Translations under genes and position numbers: made by a program
In this document: positions 34,201-43,015 of the stretch, in pieces
How the letters are laid out: each line of letters opens with the position of its first letter
How positions within the stretch are numbered: position 1 is the first letter of the stretch
Notes under the pieces: generated by a model
The model's database searches: none
Told to the model about the DNA's origin: nothing
What the model saw: the letters and a program-made list of their open reading frames with translations, nothing else
NCBI GenBank assembly: GCA_020436165.1
Contig: JAGQYI010000077.1
Span: 1 to 44,959, forward strand
Direction of reading: 5' to 3'
Length of the DNA: 44,959 nucleotides
From: Cyclobacteriaceae bacterium
GTDB lineage: Bacteria > Bacteroidota > Bacteroidia > Cytophagales > Cyclobacteriaceae

Positions 34201-35501
34201 ACTTCTGTTTTGGTTAAATGGTACTCAGGTGCATCTTCTCCATACAACGCTACTTTCTGATCAAGGATTTTGGTAAGATATCCATCTGCATTCTTGAAGT
34301 ATTTTTCCTGCAATGAAGATCTGTAAGCAAACTGGTATAATTCAATTCTCCACTTATGGAATTCAGGAATACGGTCATAATTAGCTAAAAGCCCCAGGCA
34401 GGCGCTCTCAATTCCTTTTGGATTCCTTCTGTCTAGTTTATTGTAGAAATCTATTGTTGCCAGGCGTATGTACACCAGGCTTTTTTTATTGAAGTACTTT
34501 TTAATTACTCTTTCGTATTCAGCCTTCAGATTTTTGAAACGTGCATTATCGCCATTGGCAAGGTAGTTCTTCAGAAGGCTTTCGTAGATCTGCAATGCCA
34601 GATAGTGTGCCTCGCTGTGGTCTTTCTTCAATTTCGAAAGGGCATCTTCATAATATTCTCTTGTTACTTTTTCATTGGCTCCGTTTTCCGATAACATGTC
34701 GCCATGTAGAAATTCATTTTCAATATACCGAATGTTCGATTTGCCTATGTTTTGATCGATCCAGTTTGCTGCCAGTTCAAACTCCGTATCTGCTTTTTGG
34801 AAATCACCCATTAAGCGGTAGGTATTGGCCCTGAGGTTAAGCAACTGAGCATATTCATCAAAACGCTGGTCAATATCTGATTGCTCCAGACGCTTGGTTT
34901 TTAACTTACCCGATTCGTCCACGTAAGACTCTTTTTTAACCGCCCTGCCAAGGAAATAATCATTGTTTTCATCCATAAAGGCAATGGCTTTGGCGTAAAA
35001 CCCCATTCCGGAATATACAGATGCAAGGTTTAGGTTGGTTAGCGCCTTCAGGTGGTCCGAGGCCTCCAGTTTATCCAGTTGTTCCTGAGCTTTTTGGGCA
35101 TATTGGTATGCTTTGAGCATATCTCCATTCTGTATCAGAAGGGCGGAAGCTCTGTTCAAATAATCAACATATTCCTCAGAAGTTTCGCTGAACACTTTTT
35201 GGCTCATAGTAATGGCCTTATCTATATCCGATGTAAAGTCAGCCAATAATCCCTGAGCCAGTTTATTTCGGGCTGAAAGAATATAGTATTCAACCAAATA
35301 CTTGTTTTCTGAACCTAGCTTTTTGGTTGCCTTTTTCCGAAGCTTTATCAGGTATTTTTCTGTTTTTATATAGTCCCCGGTTTCGTAGGTATCATTTATT
35401 TTAAGCAGCATTTTGTCCCAATTAACAGCGTAGGACAGCTGGCTTGTAACTAATAAAATTGCCAGGATAAGTAGCGATGGTTTGAGGTTGTAAGTTTTCA
35501 T
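31266..35501 (-). CDS. Exported TPR-CHAT domain protein (caspase-like fold)
   Basis: 1411 residues. A signal peptide (PSLLILAILLVTSQLSYA) sends it out of the cytoplasm. Residues about 30-900 are tandem TPR-like helical repeats, recognisable in units such as LGYLHLFNGEYTDAEKTTRR and LADIYTALGDYSKALDNINS. The C-terminal CHAT domain (about 1090-1411) carries the caspase-type dyad: His1248 in FHIATHGFF and Cys1324 in VVLSACETGLGE, then the typical GVYGLQRAFMVAGAKTLIMS and a final IYWGAFIMIG. CHAT proteins include separase-like proteases and effectors. Both catalytic residues are present, so activity is plausible. The target is unknown. Confidence 0.9.
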   Translation of the reverse strand: MKTYNLKPSLLILAILLVTSQLSYAVNWDKMLLKINDTYETGDYIKTEKYLIKLRKKATKKLGSENKYLVEYYILSARNKLAQGLLADFTSDIDKAITMSQKVFSETSEEYVDYLNRASALLIQNGDMLKAYQYAQKAQEQLDKLEASDHLKALTNLNLASVYSGMGFYAKAIAFMDENNDYFLGRAVKKESYVDESGKLKTKRLEQSDIDQRFDEYAQLLNLRANTYRLMGDFQKADTEFELAANWIDQNIGKSNIRYIENEFLHGDMLSENGANEKVTREYYEDALSKLKKDHSEAHYLALQIYESLLKNYLANGDNARFKNLKAEYERVIKKYFNKKSLVYIRLATIDFYNKLDRRNPKGIESACLGLLANYDRIPEFHKWRIELYQFAYRSSLQEKYFKNADGYLTKILDQKVALYGEDAPEYHLTKTEVANFYIDYTDKLGEAGDIYKNSFESIVKPQIKPGHISYVRTQNHLAKYFELTDNLEGAKQALEDALLATRAKYSDTDLNFGDELVKIADLQIKIGEYKGAEENINNALNILDEVKRDKENTVRYVMALEVEAKLSAMKGDFEDAKDLIMSAQRFLYKATNFLNYDEFASNVNLADIYVKYGSISKTRDLLNEALTEYEKLFGKQSRNLIEPLLSLGYLHLFNGEYTDAEKTTRRALDISEAQFGNNSSKTAFCKKQLADIYTALGDYSKALDNINSAISIQKAVYGTDHIEVAKSLSQLGLIKFYKNEPPKTIEPIFDESKRIIAEKIGNRTPMYADVIKNLSVLYIEENRFDDAFNSLSLAETIWKTRLKSKKNVNLASIYTLTGDVYYQQKDYTHAEEKYNDAKKLYEDYFSKDHPEYVHLLSKLSKVYYMQGDKRKAKKTIQQVISNYDAFIKTYFPALSEREKSEFWNTIKTDYEFFNTIAIEFKDEDPSLIEQAFNNALATKAILLNSSIKIRESILNGDNEDLKKMYLDWVAKKEFLTTVLSMSTDQLIENEIDPALLIDEVEQLEKQLSEQSDAFGADTQKNRIVWEYVQDALKPDEVAIEMVRFRYFDHIFTDSVLYMGLYVKNDKVQKKPGMFLIEDGKELEGRYFKVYRNSIIYKIHDRYSNEKYWQPIVSVVGNTSTIYLSADGVYNQINLEAIPTSEDKYVLDNSNIVLVSNTKDIYLSALKKKDDKLANKASMFGNPTYYVDARPPSRGAIGELPGTEKEINALIQLLDQKGWATTEKLEKDATENAVKSVKSPKIFHIATHGFFTPAKQIEQNAAAGQKEVTALENPLLRTGLLLTGAGDLLKKTEYNYNEEDGILTAYEAMNMNLDQTDLVVLSACETGLGETKVGEGVYGLQRAFMVAGAKTLIMSMFKVDDTATQKLMVNFYQKWLATGNKRQSFVEAKKELRNEYNDPIYWGAFIMIGLE

Positions 35502-35568
35502 ATGCTAAATTTACTATAATTCAGAACACATTTACCAAAATTTGTAATGACCTAATTGAAATAACTGC

Positions 35569-38500
35569 TTAATCTTTAAGTAGTTTGTTAAGAATTTCGA
35601 TTGCCGATAACGAAATTACGGTACCGGGGCCGAATACAGCCGACACTCCTTCTTTGTAGAGAAAATCATAATCTTTAGGCGGAATAACGCCACCGGCAAC
35701 TACCATAATATCTCCTCTTCCGTAGCCGGACAATGCTTTTATGAGTTGTGGTATTAAAGTTTTGTGGCCTGCAGCCAGGCTGGAAACACCCACAATGTGC
35801 ACGTCATTTTCCACTGCTTGTTTGGCTACTTCTTCAGGCGTTTGGAAAAGAGGCCCGATATCTACATCAAAACCAAGATCGGCAAAGGAGGTAGCAATAA
35901 CCTTGGCGCCACGGTCGTGCCCGTCCTGGCCCATTTTGGCTACCATAATACGAGGTCGCCTGCCTTCCATTTCGGCAAATTTGTTGGAGAGCTCCTGCGC
36001 TTCTTTAAAGTGTTCGTCCATACTTGCTTCGCTCGAATATACACCCGAAATGGATTTAATGGAAGCGGTATAACGCCCGAATGTTTTTTCCATTGCCTGG
36101 GTTATCTCTCCCAGGGTGGCCCTTTGCTTGGCTGCTTCAATGGCCAATTCAAGGAGGTTGCCTGTATTATTTTTAGCTGCATCTTCCAGAGCTTGCAAGG
36201 CGGCAGCAACTTTTTCGTTATCTCTTTCAGATTTTAGCTTATGGAGTCGTGCCACCTGTTCTTCTCGCACAGCTGTATTGTCTACTTCAAGCAATTCAAG
36301 CTCAGTATTGTCCTCTACCTGATACCTGTTTACACCAACGATTATATCCTGTTTGGAATCAATTTTTGCTTGCTTTCTGGCTGCGGCTTCTTCAATGCGC
36401 ATTTTTGGTAGGCCCGATTCAATGGCTTTTGCCATGCCACCGGCTTCTTCTATCTCCTGAATGAGCGCCCAGGCCTTGTGCATAAGCTCATGAGTTAAGG
36501 CTTCTACATAGTAGGAGCCTCCCCAGGGGTCAGCTACTTTGGTAATTCCTGTTTCGGTCAGCAAATATTTTTGTGTATTTCGGGCAATGCGTGCAGAATA
36601 GTCGGTTGGTAAAGCAATGGCTTCATCCAGCGCATTGGTGTGCAACGATTGCGTGTGCCCCAGAGCGGCAGCCATCGCTTCCACACAGGTGCGCACCACA
36701 TTGTTGTATGGGTCCTGCTCGGTTAGGCTCCAGCCTGACGTCTGGCTGTGGGTACGCAAAGCCATCGATTTTGAATTCTTAGGATTGAACTGCTTAACGA
36801 TCTTAGCCCAAAGCAATCGACCTGCCCTCATCTTGGCAATTTCCATGAAATGATTCATGCCGATGCCCCAGAAGAACGAGAGTCGGGGAGCAAAGGAGTC
36901 AATATCAAGCCCTGCTTTAATACCCGTGCGAAGGTATTCCAACCCATCTGCGAGTGTGTAGGCCAATTCTATATCGGCCGTTCCACCGGCTTCCTGAATG
37001 TGGTAGCCGCTTATGCTAATGGAGTTGAACTTAGGCATATGTTTCGAGGTGTACTCGAAAATATCAGAAATGATGCGCATGGATGGGGCCGGGGGGTAGA
37101 TGTAAGTGTTACGCACCATAAACTCTTTTAAAATGTCATTTTGAATAGTACCTGTCAGTTGCTCTTTCTTAACTCCGCTTTCTTCAGCAGCTACAATATA
37201 AAAGGCCATGATGGGTATTACGGCTCCGTTCATAGTCATGGAAACCGACATTTGGTCGAGCGGAATATCCTTGAAAAGTACTTCCATGTCCAGAATAGAA
37301 TCGATGGCGACACCTGCTTTGCCCACATCGCCCACTACCCTTGGGTGGTCAGAATCGTAGCCTCGGTGCGTAGCAAGGTCAAAGGCGATGGAAAGGCCTT
37401 TCTGGCCAGCGGCCAGGTTTCTGCGGTAGAACGCGTTCGATTCTTTAGCTGTTGAAAAACCTGCGTACTGGCGAATCGTCCATGGACGGGTGGAATACAT
37501 CGTGGTGTAAGGCCCACGCAAATAAGGGGCAATACCGGCATGGAAGTTAAGGTGTTCCATTTTGGCAACCTCGGCCTTGGTGTACCAGGGCATTACCTCA
37601 ATGTGCTCATTGCTCATCCAGCCATGCACAGGGCTGGCTTCAATTTTTTCTGGTCCATTAACCGAACTTATGCCAACTGCCTGCTGCACTCTTCTAACCA
37701 ATTGATAGGTAAGGGTTTCCAGGTAAAATGAACCAGCACCAGGATCCACTTCTTTATTTAAGAAGGATTCTTCTTTCAGAATAGTAGAGATATTCCTGGA
37801 GGTTCTTGTGCTTAGTTTTTCATTTGGCTTTTCAGGAACAACATACAAGGCATCGCAGCCCCCAATAATTGCTGCCATGGCAGCGGTTGTTCCTTTCAGA
37901 ATATTTTCATGCGGACCCAGCTCTTCATTTTTCCAGTTATCCGAAATTGCCATGATCTCGAAATCCTCAGGAGCACAAATAAAACCCCTGGAGGTAAGCG
38001 TTTGATACAAGAGGATACGTAGAGCCCTGAATTTGGCTATTTCAAGAAAATAATTGGTACTAACGGGTAGCTTATAAACTGTTTTATGGGCAGGACACTC
38101 TTTGGTTGGGTTGTTTTTTAAGAATTCGATGGTTTTTTCGATCAAAAAGATAAGCTGCTGAACCACAGATTTATCTTTTGCTTCAAATACCAGCGTTTGG
38201 AGCCGGCTGCCGTCTGTTACCTCGTTCGTGCTCCAATAACCTGAGAGCTCTTCAATAGAATAATGGTCGTTTTTGACATAGTTAAGGTAGCCTTCCAAAT
38301 CATTCGAACCTTCAAAAGAAACAGCGCATGCATCAAGGTTGGTGCCCTTTAGCAGACGAGCAAAGTCGACCGGATCATTAGTTTCAAAAATAATTCCGGT
38401 GGCTCCCATGTTAAGGGCATCTAGTGCAGCTCTATTAGCAACTTCTGTATCTTCAACTTTGATTTTTTGATAATTGATCCACTCTCTGGGTTGACCATCG

Positions 38501-38724
38501 GGAGTATTCTTGCTTGCAAGCAGGTTATCGTATTTTAGCGTTTCTTCAATTCCTTCCAGATCTTCTGAAGTATAATAAGAGGCAATCTCAATATCGTCCT
38601 CCAAATGGGTATTCAAAGATTCCAGGTTTTTGCCTTTCAGATCGGCTACGGCTTTCTTTATCCAATCCTCTTTTGTGGTTTGTTCAAAATCAGACAAAAG
38701 ACGGGTGTGTTCTTGGTTCTTCAT
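35569..38724 (-). CDS. Methylmalonyl-CoA mutase, fused small and large subunits
   Basis: Interconverts succinyl-CoA and methylmalonyl-CoA with adenosylcobalamin (propionate metabolism). 1051 residues. Residues about 1-350 are a shortened MutA-like TIM-barrel part ([40 protein letters not shown]). From about 370 a full MutB follows, with [40 protein letters not shown] and [19 protein letters not shown]. The C-terminal B12 domain (about 922-1051) has the DxHxxG cobalt-ligand motif (Asp934, His936, Gly939 in QDGHDRGAK) and [13 protein letters not shown]. Usual mutases are two chains or a single MutB-like chain; here one polypeptide carries both. Single-gene unit. Confidence 0.93.
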   Translation of the reverse strand: MKNQEHTRLLSDFEQTTKEDWIKKAVADLKGKNLESLNTHLEDDIEIASYYTSEDLEGIEETLKYDNLLASKNTPDGQPREWINYQKIKVEDTEVANRAALDALNMGATGIIFETNDPVDFARLLKGTNLDACAVSFEGSNDLEGYLNYVKNDHYSIEELSGYWSTNEVTDGSRLQTLVFEAKDKSVVQQLIFLIEKTIEFLKNNPTKECPAHKTVYKLPVSTNYFLEIAKFRALRILLYQTLTSRGFICAPEDFEIMAISDNWKNEELGPHENILKGTTAAMAAIIGGCDALYVVPEKPNEKLSTRTSRNISTILKEESFLNKEVDPGAGSFYLETLTYQLVRRVQQAVGISSVNGPEKIEASPVHGWMSNEHIEVMPWYTKAEVAKMEHLNFHAGIAPYLRGPYTTMYSTRPWTIRQYAGFSTAKESNAFYRRNLAAGQKGLSIAFDLATHRGYDSDHPRVVGDVGKAGVAIDSILDMEVLFKDIPLDQMSVSMTMNGAVIPIMAFYIVAAEESGVKKEQLTGTIQNDILKEFMVRNTYIYPPAPSMRIISDIFEYTSKHMPKFNSISISGYHIQEAGGTADIELAYTLADGLEYLRTGIKAGLDIDSFAPRLSFFWGIGMNHFMEIAKMRAGRLLWAKIVKQFNPKNSKSMALRTHSQTSGWSLTEQDPYNNVVRTCVEAMAAALGHTQSLHTNALDEAIALPTDYSARIARNTQKYLLTETGITKVADPWGGSYYVEALTHELMHKAWALIQEIEEAGGMAKAIESGLPKMRIEEAAARKQAKIDSKQDIIVGVNRYQVEDNTELELLEVDNTAVREEQVARLHKLKSERDNEKVAAALQALEDAAKNNTGNLLELAIEAAKQRATLGEITQAMEKTFGRYTASIKSISGVYSSEASMDEHFKEAQELSNKFAEMEGRRPRIMVAKMGQDGHDRGAKVIATSFADLGFDVDIGPLFQTPEEVAKQAVENDVHIVGVSSLAAGHKTLIPQLIKALSGYGRGDIMVVAGGVIPPKDYDFLYKEGVSAVFGPGTVISLSAIEILNKLLKD

Positions 38725-38932
38725 GGATGCTTACTTGGTTAAATCAAAGTTAGCATATAACTGGTTTTTTCATGAGTTTAGGGGTGAGAAAGCTGTCTAA
38801 AATCAAAGCAAATTGAATTTGAAAAATTTTTCTAAAACTCAGTTAGAAAGCTTCTTTTAAGTTCCATAATTTTTCTCCAATTTTGAACCCCTGCTTAAAA
38901 GTATTAAGTACCCTTAATTCCATTTTTGGTTA

Positions 38933-40342
38933 ATGCAAACGGATTGTGTGTCGGTATGGGAGCAATGTCTTAAGCTCATAAAAAATGAGGTGCCAGAGCA
39001 AAGTTTTACTACATGGTTTTTGCCAATAAAACCTGTTAAGCTTAATGGTGGTGTTTTGACCATTCAGGTGCCAAGCCAATTTTTTTACGAGTGGATAGAA
39101 GAGCATTATGTGCATATTTTGAAAAAGGCACTGGTGGCTACCATTGGGCAACAGGCTAAACTGGAATATTCGGTTGTGGTGGATCAGGGGAATAAAAACA
39201 GCTCACCTTACACAATCAATCTGCCGAACATTAAAACCAATATAGATAAGGCGGAGAAGCCCAGACGGATGACGAATCCGTTTGAACTGGAAACCGTGGA
39301 TCAGGCATTTGATTCTCAATTGAATAGTATATACAGTTTTGATACCTATGTGGAGGGAGACTGCAATCGTTTGGCACGTTCTGCCGGGTATGCAGTAGCC
39401 AAAAAACCCGGAGTTACTTCGTTTAATCCGTTGATGATCTACGGAGGGGTAGGTTTGGGTAAAACTCATTTAGTGCATGCCATTGGCAATAAGATTAAGG
39501 AACATTTGGACGATAAATTTGTGCTCTATGTTTCGTCTGAAAAATTCATCAACCAGTTTATAAAGGCGGTGCAAAACAATGAGGTGCAAAGCTTTCAGAA
39601 CTTTTACCTGCAAGTGGATGCGCTCATCATTGATGATGTACAGTTTTTTGGTGGCAAGGAAAAGACACAGGAAATTTTCTTCCACATCTTCAACCATCTG
39701 CACCAGTCGGGTAAGCAGATTATTATGACGAGCGACCGTCCGCCCAAAGACCTGAAAGGGTTGGAAGAGCGTTTGCTTAGCCGATTCAAATGGGGGCTTA
39801 CTGCTGATTTGCAGCAACCCGACTTTGAAACCCGGATGGCCATTATCCACAACAAGATGGAAGCCGAAGGCATTGTGATACCCGGTGATGTGTGTGAATA
39901 CCTGGCCTATACAGTAGATACCAATGTGCGTGAACTGGAAGGAGTGCTTATTTCGCTGATTGCCCATGCTTCGCTGAACAAGCGCGATATTGATCTGGAG
40001 CTGGCCAAGCAAACCATGAAGAATATTGTGCACGATATTGAGGCGGAGGTAGGTATTGATTACATCCAAAAAACAGTTGCCGAGTACTACCACCTAACCC
40101 AGGACGACCTGAAGGCTAAGACCCGTAAAAAGGAAATTGTGATTGCACGCCAGGTGGCTATGTACTTCTCTAAAGAATACACCAATCACTCGTTAAAATC
40201 TATTGGCTACCATTTTGGCGGGCGTGACCACAGCACGGTTATTCATGCGGTGCAGGCGGTAAACGATACCATGGATGTAAACGCCAACTTCCGCAATTCT
40301 ATTGACGACCTGAAGAATAAGCTGAAGATTAAGCAGGCGTAG
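38933..40342 (+). CDS. dnaA: Chromosomal replication initiator protein DnaA
   Basis: 469 residues, normal length. Domain I: SVWEQCLKLIKNEVPEQSFT. Variable linker: about 85-125. AAA+ domain: Walker A GGVGLGKTHL (about 171-180), Walker B LIIDDVQFFGGKEKTQ (about 231-246), sensor 1 in IIMTSDRPPKDLKGLEERLL. Domain IV, which binds DnaA boxes, ends in the signature GGRDHSTVIHAVQAV. No cluster of DnaA boxes (TTATNCACA type) is visible in the 208 bp upstream, so the replication origin is probably not directly here. Confidence 0.98.
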   Translation: MQTDCVSVWEQCLKLIKNEVPEQSFTTWFLPIKPVKLNGGVLTIQVPSQFFYEWIEEHYVHILKKALVATIGQQAKLEYSVVVDQGNKNSSPYTINLPNIKTNIDKAEKPRRMTNPFELETVDQAFDSQLNSIYSFDTYVEGDCNRLARSAGYAVAKKPGVTSFNPLMIYGGVGLGKTHLVHAIGNKIKEHLDDKFVLYVSSEKFINQFIKAVQNNEVQSFQNFYLQVDALIIDDVQFFGGKEKTQEIFFHIFNHLHQSGKQIIMTSDRPPKDLKGLEERLLSRFKWGLTADLQQPDFETRMAIIHNKMEAEGIVIPGDVCEYLAYTVDTNVRELEGVLISLIAHASLNKRDIDLELAKQTMKNIVHDIEAEVGIDYIQKTVAEYYHLTQDDLKAKTRKKEIVIARQVAMYFSKEYTNHSLKSIGYHFGGRDHSTVIHAVQAVNDTMDVNANFRNSIDDLKNKLKIKQA

Positions 40343-40349
40343 GATTTAT

Positions 40350-40377
40350 CGTCATGCTGAACTTGATTCAGCATCCC
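40350..40377. repeat. REP-like stem-loop after dnaA
   Basis: ATGCTGAA (40354-40361), loop CTTGA, TTCAGCAT (40367-40374). This sequence type (GTCATGCTGAACTTGATTC...) is, from memory, a frequent intergenic palindrome in Bacteroidota. No T-run, but its place 8 bp after the dnaA stop suits a transcript end. Confidence 0.6.
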
Positions 40378-40385
40378 ACATAGTT

Positions 40386-40817
40386 TTAATTTATTTTGAT
40401 TTGCTCAAAGGAAATACTCAATGAAGTGGTTGATGGCATATTTTCAGTTCCACTATTGAAAGACAAAATTCTTAATTTAGGATCGAAACTATAATTTCTC
40501 GGATTTATAAAATCACCTTTAATCCAGAACCAGCCATACTCGCCACCGAAGTTTTTGCCAGTCGCTTGCTTAACTATCATATAAAGATTGTATTGTACAA
40601 CATCTTTCCCCTCCAAATTTGTTATCGTACTACTGCATTCAAACAACCGGATGTAAATTGGCATTCCTTCTTTACAATAGAAAGTTTCAATATTTCGAAT
40701 ACTTTGGGCAAAAGAGTTTATTTCCTTTGAAGTTTCTTTTTCAATGGTTATCTCTTGGGCTCTTGCTTTTAATGACAAAAGCAGAAAAGTTGAAATGACT
40801 AACAAAAAGTATTTCAT
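40386..40817 (-). CDS. Small exported protein of unknown function
   Basis: 143 residues with a signal peptide (KYFLLVISTFLLLSLKARAQ). The mature part has strands such as IYIRLFECSSTITN and VVQYNLYMIVKQ, and GGEYGWFWIKGDF; two Cys (FYCKEG, LFECSS) could form a disulfide. No family recognised. It is between dnaA (convergent) and dnaN (same strand, 64 bp upstream), which need not be functionally meaningful. Confidence 0.7.
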   Translation of the reverse strand: MKYFLLVISTFLLLSLKARAQEITIEKETSKEINSFAQSIRNIETFYCKEGMPIYIRLFECSSTITNLEGKDVVQYNLYMIVKQATGKNFGGEYGWFWIKGDFINPRNYSFDPKLRILSFNSGTENMPSTTSLSISFEQIKIN

Positions 40818-40857
40818 AACTCTTAATGAGATATAGCCTAATGAACACCCCTGTGAG

Positions 40858-40873
40858 TCCCCTCAAGGGGACA
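40858..40873. repeat. Short palindrome after dnaN
   Basis: GTCCCCT (40858-40864), CA, AGGGGAC (40867-40873): a perfect 7-bp inverted repeat 8 bp after the dnaN stop (minus strand). No T-run. Resembles common Bacteroidota intergenic palindromes and may protect mRNA ends. Confidence 0.5.
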
Positions 40874-40881
40874 ACTTATAG

Positions 40882-42009
40882 CTACACGTAGTTATTCAAC
40901 ATTACCGGCATTACCAGCATCAGAATGTCTTCGTCTTTTTCCTGCTCTTTAGGGATGATCAAACCGGCACGGTTAGGGGCCGAAAGATGAAGCTCTACTT
41001 CTTTGGCTTCAATATTGCCCAGCATCTCGATTAAGAAACGTGCGTTGAATCCGATCTCAATATCATCACCTACGTGCTCGCACACCAGACGCTCGTTGGC
41101 TTCGTTGGAGAAGTCAAGGTCTTCGGCTGAAATTAGCAGTTCGCTACCGGTAATTTTCAAACGCACCTGGTGCGTTGTGCGGTTAGAATAGATGGAAATA
41201 CGTCTTAATGAACTCAGCACTTCCATTCGGTCGATGGTCATTTTGATAGGGTTATCCAACGGAATTACGTTTTCGTAATCGGGGTAACGCTCATCGATCA
41301 GGCGGCATATCATTTTAATGTGGCCAAACTTGAAGAATGCATTGGAAACATTAAAGTCCAGCTCAACATCCGTATTTTCAGAGGGTAGAATATTTTTAAG
41401 TAGGGTAAGTCCTTTGCGAGGGATAATAATGGAGTGCCCGTTATCGGTTGCTACATCCACTCGTCTGTAACGGATTAGCTTATGTCCATCGGTTCCCACA
41501 AACGTAGTGTTGGTATCTGAGAAATTGATGTACACACCTGTCATGGCAGGGCGCAACTCATCGCTGCTGGTCGCAAAAATAGTATTGTTGATGGCTCGGT
41601 AAAGCACTTCCGTTGAAAGGTTGTTGACTGTAAAATCGGCTTGAACGGTAGGAACCTTAGGGAAGTCGGTAGCATTTTCACCGGCCAGTTTGTAATGTCC
41701 GTTGTCGCTGCTGATCTCAACGCTGTACGAGCTTTCATCAATCGAGAAGGTTACAGGCTGCTCAGGCAAGTTCTTTAATGTTTCCAAAAGAATTTTTGCC
41801 GGAACGGCAATGCTTCCGCTTTCGCTCGACTCCACCTGCAATTCCGTAATTATTGAGGTCTGTAGGTCAGAGGCGGTAACCGTCAGGGTTCCTTCATTAA
41901 TTTCGAAAAGAAAATTTTCAAGAATAGGCACAACCGGATTGGTTGTAATTACGCCCTGTATATTGGACAACTGTTTCAATAAAACGGATGAAGAAACGAT
42001 GAATTTCAT
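40882..42009 (-). CDS. dnaN: DNA polymerase III sliding clamp, beta subunit
   Basis: 375 residues, normal length, three clamp subdomains: 1 (MKFIVSSSVLLKQLSNIQGV; IPILENFLFEINEGTLTVTA), 2 (LYRAINNTIFATSSDELRPA; MTGVYINF; FVGTDGHKL) and 3 (SLRRISIYSN; IGFNARFLIEMLGNIEAKEV). The C-terminus LVMPVMLNN is typical of the clamp's PMML-type end. Cytoplasmic ring that tethers the polymerase. It is transcribed away from dnaA's direction, so the usual dnaA-dnaN order is not kept. Downstream of the gldF-gldG-DUF4340 group with 79 bp between. Confidence 0.98.
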   Translation of the reverse strand: MKFIVSSSVLLKQLSNIQGVITTNPVVPILENFLFEINEGTLTVTASDLQTSIITELQVESSESGSIAVPAKILLETLKNLPEQPVTFSIDESSYSVEISSDNGHYKLAGENATDFPKVPTVQADFTVNNLSTEVLYRAINNTIFATSSDELRPAMTGVYINFSDTNTTFVGTDGHKLIRYRRVDVATDNGHSIIIPRKGLTLLKNILPSENTDVELDFNVSNAFFKFGHIKMICRLIDERYPDYENVIPLDNPIKMTIDRMEVLSSLRRISIYSNRTTHQVRLKITGSELLISAEDLDFSNEANERLVCEHVGDDIEIGFNARFLIEMLGNIEAKEVELHLSAPNRAGLIIPKEQEKDEDILMLVMPVMLNNYV

Positions 42010-42088
42010 AAGTAGTACAGATCAGATATGTTTAATGTGGTAAAGTTATAAAGATTTACCTATTCAAACCAGCACTAAAATACAGGGA

Positions 42089-43015
42089 CTATTCAAAATC
42101 TTTCTTTTTTACCAAAATTCTTTTCATTCGCTTTTTATTGAACAAACAGAAGCTCGAATCGGGTGTGATTCCAAGGTAATATGGCTTGTCAGGCCTTGGG
42201 TCGTAAAGCCTTGTTTTTTCCATTGAACCTGAAAGTTTAATAGCTGCTATTGTCACAAAAGGATTGGAATTAAAATTGGCATCAACGTAATTGTGCATTT
42301 CTGATGGAAGCAGGTACTGGTCGGTTTGAAGAAACAATAAATTCTCAAGCGAGTTGATTAGTTGGGTGCTGTCGGCATGTACTCCTTCAATTTCAAAAAA
42401 GCTGTTTTTATAACGATAGGTAAGAGAGTTTCCATCTGAGTATTCCAGTTTCAGTTCATTCAAATTAGTGTACGTGGTTGAAAACACCCTGCGTGTACGC
42501 CAATCCGATTCGGGCACCTCAAAAATGCCAGCTACATAGCTCCGATATCCCGGTATATGGATAAGGTAGGGCTGGCTTTTGGCTCCCATAATAAAAGACG
42601 ATTCACTGTCTTTATCACCCCAAATAGAGTACGACTTCACTGTATCTGCATTGTTGAGTATGGTTACTTCAACGCCTTTGTTTCGAATGATTTCAGCAAT
42701 AGAATCGGATTGCGATTCGGCCACGGGTCGTTTAATTTCCAGCTGGCTAAGGACTGAAAAGAAAACATCGCGCATACTGAGGTCGAGGTCATATTTGTCG
42801 TTTACCCTCCATTTACCATTTACATAGCATAGCTTGTTAGTTGCAGAATCTGTTTTCAGAATTACATCGGTGATCACTGTTTGGGCACCCAGCGTAAAGA
42901 GGTGGCGATCAACCTCAAGCCCACTGCCTTTCTTTTTTAGCAAAGGAAGCAGGGCAATAAGGGCAATAACCATAGCCAAAGCAAAAAGTAGCTGTATGTT
43001 TTTCTTCTTTTGCAT
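42089..43015 (-). CDS. DUF4340 domain-containing protein
   Basis: 308 residues. One N-terminal membrane helix (about 8-26), and the rest faces the periplasm. The DUF4340 pattern is seen: ATNKLCYVNGKWRVNDKYDL, IWGDKDSESSFIMGAKSQP, and the tail KPYYLGITPDSSFCLFNKKR with VKKKDFE. Its ATG overlaps the gldG stop by one base (TGATG), so it is translated with gldG. Proteins of this family often sit beside GldG-like ABC components. A joint role in an ABC machinery is inferred from coupling. Confidence 0.85.
   Translation of the reverse strand: MQKKKNIQLLFALAMVIALIALLPLLKKKGSGLEVDRHLFTLGAQTVITDVILKTDSATNKLCYVNGKWRVNDKYDLDLSMRDVFFSVLSQLEIKRPVAESQSDSIAEIIRNKGVEVTILNNADTVKSYSIWGDKDSESSFIMGAKSQPYLIHIPGYRSYVAGIFEVPESDWRTRRVFSTTYTNLNELKLEYSDGNSLTYRYKNSFFEIEGVHADSTQLINSLENLLFLQTDQYLLPSEMHNYVDANFNSNPFVTIAAIKLSGSMEKTRLYDPRPDKPYYLGITPDSSFCLFNKKRMKRILVKKKDFE

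Noticed and set aside
35764-36237. 157-codon plus-strand ORF inside the methylmalonyl-CoA mutase gene
   Set aside because: Antisense shadow of the conserved B12 domain region, with shadow-type composition.
38725-38932. Replication origin or DnaA-box cluster upstream of dnaA
   Set aside because: No TTATNCACA-type boxes were found; the interval is only A/T-rich.
38725-38932. Cobalamin riboswitch ahead of the methylmalonyl-CoA mutase
   Set aside because: The leader is short and has no B12-box-like sequence or suitable stem structure.
39470-40093. 207-codon minus-strand ORF inside dnaA
   Set aside because: Antisense shadow of the highly conserved AAA+ region; His- and Leu-rich composition is an artefact of the opposite frame.
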